From Planctomycetota bacterium (GTDB lineage Bacteria > Planctomycetota > Planctomycetia > Pirellulales > Lacipirellulaceae), in contig JAKEIB010000359.1 of assembly GCA_022614705.1 (NCBI GenBank), positions 1 through 8,921 of the forward strand: a stretch of 8,921 bases of DNA, in the 5' to 3' direction. This document shows, piece after piece, positions 1 to 5,773 of the stretch. A program made the translations under genes and the position numbers. Position 1 is the first letter of the stretch, and every line of letters starts with the position of its first letter. The notes under the pieces were generated by a model. The model ran no database searches and was not told the origin of the DNA. It saw only the letters and a program-made list of their open reading frames with translations.

Positions 1-1929
1 ATCATCGACGACGACCACGTACTCAATCCGCGCGCCCAACTCGTTCTTGACCCGCATCCGTTCGCGCACGGGTTGCAACTCCAATCGTAACGGCGACTTG
101 CGGGCGCGGATCGTGAGATACTGAGTCGGCGTGCGCGAGCGCAGCCAGCCGCGCGAGAGCCTGGCCTCGTCCGGCTCCCAGCGCAGGTCCCGCTTGGAGT
201 TGACGTGCGCGTCGATGCTGCCCGCATTCCAACCCGGAACAATCGGGTACATGGCGACGTCGGTCGGCATCGTCAATCCGGCGCGCGGCGCCAGCCCCGA
301 ATAATACGACAGCCGCGCCCAACACGCTGTTTCACCAGTTCGCTGGTCGACGGTCGTATAGCTGTGAGCGCGCACCGTGGTGCCAAAACCATCGGCGACG
401 ATCGCGTAAGCAAACAGCGCAAACGTAACGATCGCCGCGGCCAACGGCACGGTCAAAACCATCAGGTGCAAGCGGCGCCATCGCCTCAGCAGCCAATAAT
501 TGGCCGGGCCGATCAACAGCACGAACAGCGTGATCAGAATTCGAAACTCGTTGACAGGCGCAAGTCCCATGCCGGGCACCAGCAGGTTGGCGAAATCAAG
601 ACTCGCATCGTCGGGCGCCATTCCGTGGCGCGCGCTCCACCGCCCGACCGATTGCAACGCCGACCTCAACGACGGCGGCAAGTCTTCGGATGTGGTTTGA
701 TTGGCTGCCACATTCGCGTTTACCGCCGGCCGCGACTGCTGAAATAGCGACACGTCGTTCGTTTCACGGAATGCGCGCACCATTCCCAGCCCCAGTGGCT
801 GCTCGATGAACCAACGTGCCGAATCGCCCGACGATTGCAAAAGCGATACTTCATCGCCCGATTCGTATCGCTGGCTCACCATCGAATAGTTGGAGTCGTA
901 CTGCAGCCGCGCGATGATATCCGCGTCGCGAACCGTGCGCGTTTGACCGGTCGTGTGATCCATAAACGTAACGACTTGGCCTTCCGGATTTCCGTTTACA
1001 AAGCGCACTGGCCGCCAAGCGACCCATGCGGATTCCGTCGCCGCATCGACCGCCCGCTTTGCATCTCCACCGGTTTTCACCTCCGGTGCCACCGATTCGT
1101 CCAACTGCAGCAACTTGCACAATTCCGGCAGCCGCTGGAACTCGTCGCCGACGTCGTTCACCCAAAGCTGGCCACCAGCTCGCACCCAGCGGCGCACGGA
1201 TTGAAATGCCTCCGGGTTAAGTTCCTGTAAGAACACCAATTCGTCCAACGAAAGTGTGATCGCGTCCAGGCAGGTGTAATCGATCCAACGACGCGGAAAT
1301 TCGGCAGCCGCAAGCGACAGCACCTCAAACTCCATCGAATTCGGCGCCACCAACGACCGTTGCCCGCTCTTTATGGTCATCGCCAGAAACGAGGCGCCCG
1401 AACCGGCCGAGTAACCGCTCTGCATCACGCCGTAGGCGTCGACTTTCTCTAGCGAAAGGTCTTTGTCCTTGACGCCGTCGATACGCACGTCCCACCAATA
1501 GAATGGCGTTGCCATTTGATACTGCGGTACGGCGATGGTCGTCGTCGCCGACGTGCTTCCCTTCGGAAGCTTGAACTCCTGATCAACTTTCAACTGCCCG
1601 CGCCAACCCGTACTCGTATTCAGGCGGATAGAGATCGCGCGATCGGCGGTTGCGGGCTTCGGCGACTTGATCGTCACCTCGACGGGCCGATAGCCGTAGT
1701 TCTGCGACCATCGCGTGTCGATCATCAGCGACAGCTTGCTGCTGCGCGAGACCGGCCGCTTCAGCGGCATTGTGACCGTGTTGCCGTTGGACTGGGCAAC
1801 TGGCGCCGCCGACCACACCGCGCGCGTCTGGGCAAAAAGTATCGCGGGCGCCGCGCCCATTAAACCTGCGCAACACGCGACGAGTGAACAAAACGCTCGG
1901 TCCCATCGCTTGCGGTTTAGCGTAGTCAT
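1..1929 (-). CDS. Large membrane-anchored protein with GATase-1-like domain, 3'-truncated by window edge
   Basis: The minus-strand frame starting at the ATG at 1929 has no stop codon down to base 1, so at least 643 residues are encoded and the C-terminus lies outside the window. Residues 1-34 form a signal sequence: a basic stretch (NRKRWDR), then a hydrophobic run ending near A-Q-T. A beta-rich region follows. Around residues 212-265 the text W-I-D-Y-x-x-L-D-A-I...W-V-R-A-G-G-Q-L-W-V has the look of a class I glutamine-amidotransferase-like or Rossmann-like fold, but I see no catalytic Cys-His-Glu set. Two membrane helices lie at about 460-482 and 489-512; the first ends in G-P-A-N-Y-W-L-L-R-R, a pattern I know from uncharacterised bacterial membrane proteins. 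A soluble part follows. The start is supported by AGGA about seven bases upstream and by ATGA overlap with the preceding gene. The overlapping plus-strand frames are shadows. Function unknown; the reality of the gene is nearly certain. Confidence 0.88.
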   Translation of the reverse strand, partial: MTTLNRKRWDRAFCSLVACCAGLMGAAPAILFAQTRAVWSAAPVAQSNGNTVTMPLKRPVSRSSKLSLMIDTRWSQNYGYRPVEVTIKSPKPATADRAISIRLNTSTGWRGQLKVDQEFKLPKGSTSATTTIAVPQYQMATPFYWWDVRIDGVKDKDLSLEKVDAYGVMQSGYSAGSGASFLAMTIKSGQRSLVAPNSMEFEVLSLAAAEFPRRWIDYTCLDAITLSLDELVFLQELNPEAFQSVRRWVRAGGQLWVNDVGDEFQRLPELCKLLQLDESVAPEVKTGGDAKRAVDAATESAWVAWRPVRFVNGNPEGQVVTFMDHTTGQTRTVRDADIIARLQYDSNYSMVSQRYESGDEVSLLQSSGDSARWFIEQPLGLGMVRAFRETNDVSLFQQSRPAVNANVAANQTTSEDLPPSLRSALQSVGRWSARHGMAPDDASLDFANLLVPGMGLAPVNEFRILITLFVLLIGPANYWLLRRWRRLHLMVLTVPLAAAIVTFALFAYAIVADGFGTTVRAHSYTTVDQRTGETACWARLSYYSGLAPRAGLTMPTDVAMYPIVPGWNAGSIDAHVNSKRDLRWEPDEARLSRGWLRSRTPTQYLTIRARKSPLRLELQPVRERMRVKNELGARIEYVVVVDD

Positions 1930-2183
1930 CGAACATCCTTTGGCCGCGCCGACGGCAATTGCGCGAAAAGCCAAACCACGCCGAACCACGCCGCGTGCAC
2001 GAGCGCCGCGATCAAGACGCTCGCCAGACCAATCGTCACCCCCCAAGCCCAGTCCTGTCCGCGCGCCGCCATGCCGGCCACCACGAACGCAAACGCGCTG
2101 GCCGTGATCATCCAGAACAGCGTGCGAATCGAAAACCGCGGCAACAGCGTCCGCTTCGGCTTTTCTTCGACGACGTCGTTCAT
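1926..2183 (-). CDS. Small two-helix membrane protein with RFSIRTLF motif
   Basis: This 85-residue protein has a charged N-terminus (residues 1-15), the motif P-R-F-S-I-R-T-L-F at 15-23, a membrane helix at about 20-41, a short loop R-G-Q-D-W-A-W, and a second helix at about 47-75, ending in a short basic tail. The F-S-[I/L]-R-[T/G]-[L/M] signature just before a helix is, from memory, common at the start of many unrelated planctomycete membrane proteins; its role is not known to me. Its TGA overlaps the ATG of the large downstream gene (ATGA at 1926-1929), so the two are probably translationally coupled and the products may act in the same membrane complex. The ribosome binding site is weak (AGG about 14 bases upstream). 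I assign no biochemical function. Confidence 0.8.
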   Translation of the reverse strand: MNDVVEEKPKRTLLPRFSIRTLFWMITASAFAFVVAGMAARGQDWAWGVTIGLASVLIAALVHAAWFGVVWLFAQLPSARPKDVR

Positions 2184-2204
2184 AAACCCGCTTACCTGAT
2201 CTTT

Positions 2205-2291
2205 GTCACTCTGAGCGTTTTATGTCATTCTGAGCGAAGCGAAGAATCTGTTTTGCGAGCAGGGTAGATCCTTCGCTTCGCTCAGGATGAC
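2205..2291. repeat. Dispersed palindromic repeat with 26-bp arms
   Basis: Arm one (2224-2249, beginning GTCATTCTGAGCGAAGCGAA) is the reverse complement of arm two (2266-2291) at 24 of 26 positions, separated by 16 bases. A truncated extra copy of arm one, GTCACTCTGAGCG, sits directly upstream at 2205-2217 and matches 12 of 13 bases of 2224-2236. I recognise this sequence from memory as a short mobile-like repeat found between genes in many environmental bacteria, usually noticed through peptide translations such as H-S-E-R-S-E-E-S. If the promoter for the left gene pair lies beyond it, the repeat would be transcribed as a long hairpin in the 5' leader. No transposase is nearby, so any movement would be in trans. 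Confidence 0.8.
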
Positions 2292-2315
2292 CCCTTGTTC
2301 GCTCCCACCCCGATT

Positions 2316-2330
2316 GTCGCAAAGTGCGAC
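2316..2330. promoter_or_regulatory. Candidate operator palindrome GTCGCA-AAG-TGCGAC
   Basis: A perfect 6-bp inverted repeat with a 3-base spacer lies in the divergent intergenic region. Its right half extended by one base (AGTGCGAC, 2323-2330) reappears inverted at 2403-2410 and again at 8196-8203 upstream of the protease gene. The position between divergent genes fits a repressor site. No regulator gene is present in the window and the palindrome is short, so this is a candidate only. Confidence 0.25.
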
Positions 2331-2490
2331 GAAACCGCAAGGCATCCGCACAGCCGGCCGCTTCGTAGGTTGTTCGCCCGCGCGTCGTGAATATTGTGTG
2401 CAGTCGCACTAAGACAATTCGCAGCCTTGCCAGCCGTTATTCGCAGCGTATAGCATGAGAGGCGGCAAAAAACGCCTTCCCCGCCACTTC

Positions 2491-2494
2491 GGAG
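2491..2494 (+). promoter_or_regulatory. Ribosome binding site that decides the start at 2503
   Basis: GGAG lies eight bases before the ATG at 2503. The in-frame ATG at 2455 has no purine-rich sequence in front of it, which is why the later start is preferred for the secreted protein. Confidence 0.6.
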
Positions 2495-2502
2495 CACGCG
2501 TC

Positions 2503-5493
2503 ATGCATCCCACCTACTGCTCCCGCCGATGTGTCCGCAAGCATCACCATTTTGCCTGCTGCAATTTTCAATTTGCATTTTGCATTTTGCAATTTGCAGT
2601 TCTCTTGCTGACCGCGCCTGCCATCTGCGAAGCCGCAATCCGCGTCGAGGCCTATCGGGGGGAACCGTTCGGCATCGGCCGCGTCTCGATCGACCTCCCG
2701 CAAGGCACGTCGCCCGCGAACGACGACCGTTTCGCGCTCACCGAATCCGACGACCGCTTGCTGTATCCCGTTCTCAATTCCGGCAGCGCCGTCCCCGTGC
2801 GGCAACTTCTTCGCAGCTTTCTCGACATCGAAACGCCGTCGCGCGCCACGTTTTATTTCATGTTCCGCAGCGACGAGCCGCTTCGCGTTACCGCCTACAC
2901 GCCCGATGCTCAGGAATTCACTATCCGTCCCGAGGATGATCCCGAGGAATACAACGAGTTGCTCGACGACTGGTGGGACGAAACATCGGACCGCTTTCAA
3001 GACGTGTTCCAACATGCCGAATACCCGGTGCTCGTCGAAAACTACCTCACGGCCACGTGGGCCCGCCGGCTCGACCAACCAATGCCGACCCCCTCGCGCC
3101 AACTCTTCGGCCGCTTCCGAATTGGCCAGCCCTGGGTTTCGCAGCTATTGGCGAACGAAGCCTACCATAGCGAAGTCGAGCGCGACCTGCTGTTGGGCCG
3201 CTTCGGCGCAGGCGAACAAGCCACGCTCGCTCTGCCAAAACCTCGCGATGGCGAGGTCGCTTCAGACTTCGGCGAGCTCAGTCGAGCCGCGACCGGGGAA
3301 TCAGAACTCCCCACTCCCAATTCCAAACTCCCCCCTACCATCGAGCCGCTCGCCGCGCACGTGCCGCAAGAGTGCTTCTACCTGCGCTTTGGCAACTTCC
3401 CCAATTACCTCTGGTTCCGCGATTTCCTCCGCCATTGGCAAGGCGATCTCGGCAACATGATCGTCCGCGAAAGCGTTGACTACGACAACAGCGAACGCTT
3501 CCAAAAGCAAATCGCCGTTGGCGAATCGAAGCTGGCCCGCGTGATGGGCCCGACCGTGATCCGCGATGTCGCGATCATCGGCCTCGACATGTACCTCCGC
3601 GACGGCGCGGCAATGGGAATCCTGTTCCAGGCCAACAACAACATGCTGCTCGGCCGAAATCTCAACGGCCAGCGGCAAGATGCGAAGGGCAAGTTCTCCA
3701 ATGCGAAGGAAGAAACCATCCACATCGCCGGCCACGACGTCTCTCTCATTTCCACGCCCGATGGCCGGCTCCGTTCGTACTACGTGGTCGACGGCGACTT
3801 CCACCTCGTCGCCAATAGCCGCCGCCTCATCGAACGCTTCCTCGAAGCCGGCGCCGGTCAAAAGTCGCTCGCCGGCTTAGCGGAGTTTGCAGACGCGCGC
3901 GCTGCAATGCCGCTCACCCGCGAAGACACGATCTTCCTCTTCGCCTCTAGCGCGTTCTTCGAAAACCTGGCCGGCCCGCATTACCGCATCGAGCTCGACC
4001 GCCGGCTGCGGTCCATCGGCGAAATGCGCGCCCTGAAACTCGCACGCCTCGTCGCCCAGGCCGAAGACAACGGTGCAACGACCATCGACGAATTAATCGC
4101 CGCCGAGTTGCTTCCAGATGGCTTCGCCCAACGCGCGGACGGCAGCAAGCTCGTCGCGTTAGAACGCTCTCCCTCCGGGAGAGGGCAGGGTGAGGGCGCC
4201 TCGCTCGCCAGCTTCCGCGACTCCCTCCGCGGCGATCCAGGCTGGATGGTATCCGTGCCGGATATGCCCATCGAGCGCATCACGCAATCCGAAGCGCGCC
4301 GCTACGCCGAGTTCCGCCGCGGCCTCGAAAGTTCGGTCGGCCGCTTCTCGCCGATCAGCGCCGCGCTGAAGCGCAGCGAGTCACCCGACGAAAAAGGATT
4401 GGACCGCATCACGGCCGACGTCCGCATTGCCCCGTACTCGCAAATGCCCATCGCACGCTGGCCGAACATGCTCGGCCCGGCCGCGACCGCGCGCGTCGCG
4501 CCGATCGCCGGCGACGTTGCGTCGCTCGAGCTCGTTGTCGACGCCCTCGGCGAACCAGTCCATCTCTTTGGCGGCCTGCGCGATTTCCGCTCGCCGCTCG
4601 CCGTGCGCGAGGGCGAGGTGAAGGCCGATGTGCCCGCGTCCGAATTCATCCGCGCGTACGTCGGCGGCTGGCCGCGGCCGCACCTGCTCGATCGCTTCCT
4701 CGGCCGCCCTGCTGGCGAATTCGACGACGACGGCATCGCCCGCACCATTGGCTTGTTCGACCTCTGGCTTCGTCGCGCGGACGACTTCTTCCTGTTCTCG
4801 TTCAAGCGCGACGTGCTCCTGGAGGTCGGACGCCAACTCGCCATGGCTGAAGCCGAGAAGCCCGCGCAAATCCGCCTGCGGATCGACGACTTGCACGACA
4901 AACAAATCGCCGACGCCGTCACTGCCTTCGGCTACTCACGCGCTCGGGACGCTTCCGCCAGCGGCAGCCGCTTCATGAACTCACTCACGACGCAACTCCA
5001 CGTCCCCCCGCATGACGCCCGGGCCGTCGCCGAAAACCTCATCGCCGGCCGCTTCGACTGCCCCTTGGGCGGCGAGTACACCCTAGTCGACCCGTTTAAC
5101 CGCGACGCGGAGTCTGCGGAGCGGAGCGCGCGCGCCAGTGACGACGCCGAACAACTCCCGTCCCCTAACGCCGCGCGCACGCTGTGGGCCTCCACCGCCA
5201 CAACCCCCGAAAACCGCTTCCTCCTCACCGTCATTCCCGCCGAGTACACGATGCCGCTGATGAACTGGTTCCGCGGCCTCACCGCCGAGTCGGCGCGCGC
5301 GAACGACGAGCTCACGCTCCACGCCGAGCTGGACATGGTCCACATCGAAGTCGGCCCGCCGGAAGACCCCGAAGAAGCCGGCGGCCTGAAACTCCCCGGC
5401 CTCGGCGAACTCCTCGGATTTGGCAAAACAAAAGACGAACAAGTCAAACCCGCATCAGCCAGCGAACCCGGTCGTGAAGGTGACGGTAAGTAA
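2503..5493 (+). CDS. Large secreted protein of unknown function, DUF3352-like in the middle
   Basis: About 996 residues from the ATG at 2503; an in-frame ATG at 2455 would add 16 residues but lacks a binding site. Residues 1-44 form a signal peptide: basic region R-R-C-V-R-K-H-H-H, hydrophobic core about 17-41, likely cleavage after C-E-A. The hydrophobic core is encoded by a heptanucleotide tandem array. Residues about 45-250 look like an acidic folded domain with W and Y clusters (L-L-D-D-W-W-D-E). Residues about 280-550 contain P-Q-E-C-F-Y-L-R-F...Y-Y-V-V-D-G-D-F-H-L-V-A-N-S and L-T-R-E-D-T-I-F-L-F-A-S-S, resembling the DUF3352 type of exported bacterial proteins; this is recall, not a search. 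The C-terminus is acidic, then G/L/K-rich, without a membrane helix. Three or four in-frame repeat insertions (separate entries) probably form surface loops. There is no catalytic signature that I recognise. It converges on the antitoxin-like gene with 23 bases between stops. Confidence 0.88.
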   Translation: MHPTYCSRRCVRKHHHFACCNFQFAFCILQFAVLLLTAPAICEAAIRVEAYRGEPFGIGRVSIDLPQGTSPANDDRFALTESDDRLLYPVLNSGSAVPVRQLLRSFLDIETPSRATFYFMFRSDEPLRVTAYTPDAQEFTIRPEDDPEEYNELLDDWWDETSDRFQDVFQHAEYPVLVENYLTATWARRLDQPMPTPSRQLFGRFRIGQPWVSQLLANEAYHSEVERDLLLGRFGAGEQATLALPKPRDGEVASDFGELSRAATGESELPTPNSKLPPTIEPLAAHVPQECFYLRFGNFPNYLWFRDFLRHWQGDLGNMIVRESVDYDNSERFQKQIAVGESKLARVMGPTVIRDVAIIGLDMYLRDGAAMGILFQANNNMLLGRNLNGQRQDAKGKFSNAKEETIHIAGHDVSLISTPDGRLRSYYVVDGDFHLVANSRRLIERFLEAGAGQKSLAGLAEFADARAAMPLTREDTIFLFASSAFFENLAGPHYRIELDRRLRSIGEMRALKLARLVAQAEDNGATTIDELIAAELLPDGFAQRADGSKLVALERSPSGRGQGEGASLASFRDSLRGDPGWMVSVPDMPIERITQSEARRYAEFRRGLESSVGRFSPISAALKRSESPDEKGLDRITADVRIAPYSQMPIARWPNMLGPAATARVAPIAGDVASLELVVDALGEPVHLFGGLRDFRSPLAVREGEVKADVPASEFIRAYVGGWPRPHLLDRFLGRPAGEFDDDGIARTIGLFDLWLRRADDFFLFSFKRDVLLEVGRQLAMAEAEKPAQIRLRIDDLHDKQIADAVTAFGYSRARDASASGSRFMNSLTTQLHVPPHDARAVAENLIAGRFDCPLGGEYTLVDPFNRDAESAERSARASDDAEQLPSPNAARTLWASTATTPENRFLLTVIPAEYTMPLMNWFRGLTAESARANDELTLHAELDMVHIEVGPPEDPEEAGGLKLPGLGELLGFGKTKDEQVKPASASEPGREGDGK
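2561..2602 (+). repeat. Heptanucleotide tandem array encoding the signal-peptide core
   Basis: Six consecutive 7-base units read GCAATTT, TCAATTT, GCATTTT, GCATTTT, GCAATTT and GCAGTTC. Because seven is not a multiple of three, the encoded peptide repeats every seven residues: C-N-F-Q-F-A-F then C-I-L-Q-F-A-V (residues 20-33 of the secreted protein). The array is AT-rich in an otherwise GC-rich gene. Similar heptamer arrays (STRR sequences) are known from cyanobacteria, and I recall this particular one from planctomycete genomes. Confidence 0.8.
3305..3332 (+). repeat. Second heptanucleotide array, AACTCCC type, in frame
   Basis: Four 7-base units read AACTCCC, CACTCCC, AATTCCA and AACTCCC. 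They encode the low-complexity linker E-L-P-T-P-N-S-K-L-P-P at about residues 268-279 of the secreted protein, between its N-terminal domain and the DUF3352-like part. The proline-rich peptide and abrupt composition change suggest an inserted repeat tolerated in a loop. Confidence 0.65.
4165..4196 (+). repeat. Dispersed hairpin repeat inserted in frame
   Basis: The element contains CTCTCCCTCCGGGAGAG (4167-4183), a 7-bp stem (4167-4173 with 4177-4183) around a 3-base loop, followed by GGCAGGGTGAGGG. I recognise this from memory as a repeat frequent in planctomycetes and related bacteria, often noticed as the antisense peptide P-S-P-C-P-L-P-E-G-E-R. Here it is read as R-S-P-S-G-R-G-Q-G-E-G at about residues 555-565 of the secreted protein, with the reading frame kept. 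Confidence 0.7.
5107..5126 (+). repeat. Possible degenerate GCGGAG repeat in frame
   Basis: GCGGAG occurs at 5107-5112 and 5116-5121, followed by CGGAG, encoding part of D-A-E-S-A-E-R-S-A-R-A-S in the secreted protein. It resembles the dispersed G-C-G-G-A-G nonamer repeats seen in many environmental genomes, but it is short and could be ordinary coding sequence. Confidence 0.3.
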
Positions 5494-5517
5494 AACTGGT
5501 TGACTTGCGAATCAGTT
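5494..5517. terminator. Weak hairpin between convergent stop codons
   Basis: AACTGGTT (5494-5501) pairs with AATCAGTT (5510-5517), seven Watson-Crick pairs and one G-U, around an 8-base loop. Read on the minus strand it is followed by a run of four T, so it could end the transcript of the 5517-8789 gene group. On the plus strand there is no T run. The stem is short and AT-rich, so termination is uncertain. Confidence 0.3.
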
Positions 5518-5729
5518 CACGCCTCACCGCCTGCCTCATCCATGATTTCGCTCACGGACGCCGTCTTGGCGCGGCCATCCGCGAATTCCGCACGAGTTTC
5601 GGCCACGTCACGAACAAGTTGCCCACGATTCCGCTCCGCGAGCCGTCGCCGAAGAATCGCAATCAGCATTTCCTGCTCGTCAGCAGACAAGTCTGCCGCG
5701 GCATCAAGAACGTCAGAAAACTTTGACAT
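5517..5729 (-). CDS. Antitoxin-like small protein, apparently without a toxin
   Basis: This 70-residue protein begins M-S-K-F-S-D-V-L-D-A-A-A-D-L-S and continues D-E-Q-E-M-L-I-A-I-L-R-R-R-L-A-E-R. A charged helical middle with A-E-T-R-A-E-F-A-D-G follows, then S-V-S-E-I-M-D-E. The layout matches small helical proteins that I recall as the first gene of ParE/RelE-type toxin-antitoxin pairs in planctomycetes and cyanobacteria; they would bind DNA and neutralise the toxin. The start at 5729 is fixed by AGGGAG seven bases upstream; a longer frame from a TTG at 5777 has no such site and overlaps the LRR gene. A toxin would normally follow immediately, but the next gene is the convergent secreted-protein gene, 23 bases away. 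It lies 44 bases after the LRR gene and may share its transcript. The antitoxin role is inferred; the gene itself is well supported. Confidence 0.75.
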   Translation of the reverse strand: MSKFSDVLDAAADLSADEQEMLIAILRRRLAERNRGQLVRDVAETRAEFADGRAKTASVSEIMDEAGGEA

Positions 5730-5734
5730 GAATA

Positions 5735-5742
5735 CTCTCCCT
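5735..5742 (-). promoter_or_regulatory. Strong ribosome binding site of the antitoxin-like gene
   Basis: On the minus strand AGGGAGAG precedes the ATG at 5729, with seven bases between GGAG and the start. This is the best Shine-Dalgarno sequence in the window and settles the start choice for the 70-residue protein. Confidence 0.65.
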
Positions 5743-5773
5743 ACGCGCCGACATCGCGATCCCCGCCTCAACG

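Larger units (their letters stand above)
2184..2502. other. Divergent intergenic region
   Basis: This 319-base stretch separates the minus-strand pair from the plus-strand secreted-protein gene, so it should hold promoters for both directions. It contains a 26-bp imperfect inverted repeat with an extra partial arm (2205-2291), a perfect 6-bp palindrome (2316-2330) and a second inverted copy of its core (2403-2410). A weak sigma70-like pair, TTGTTC at 2370-2375 and TATTGT at 2392-2397 with 16 bases between, faces the secreted-protein gene, but I would not rely on it. Short open frames here are translations of the repeat or of its reverse and are not genes. Confidence 0.6.

Noticed and set aside
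205..747. 180-codon plus-strand open frame opposite the left gene
   Set aside because: Arg/Gln/His-rich translation without any domain; it is the shadow of the fully open minus-strand gene.
1583..1936. 117-codon minus-strand frame overlapping the same region
   Set aside because: It is in another frame than the 643-codon gene and has shadow-like composition; the long gene has a signal peptide and coupled start.
2206..2409. Short open frames with S-E-R-S-E-E-S or P-E-R-S-E-G-S peptides
   Set aside because: These are translations of the dispersed palindromic repeat in the intergenic region, not genes.
2437..3102. 221-codon minus-strand frame containing a lysine-rich K-L-Q-N-A-K-C-K-L stretch
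   Set aside because: That stretch is simply the antisense reading of the heptamer array; no supporting start site or domain.
4302..4922. 206-codon minus-strand open frame inside the secreted-protein gene
   Set aside because: Ser/Arg-rich translation typical of antisense of GC-rich coding DNA; the opposite strand gene is continuous over nearly 1000 codons.
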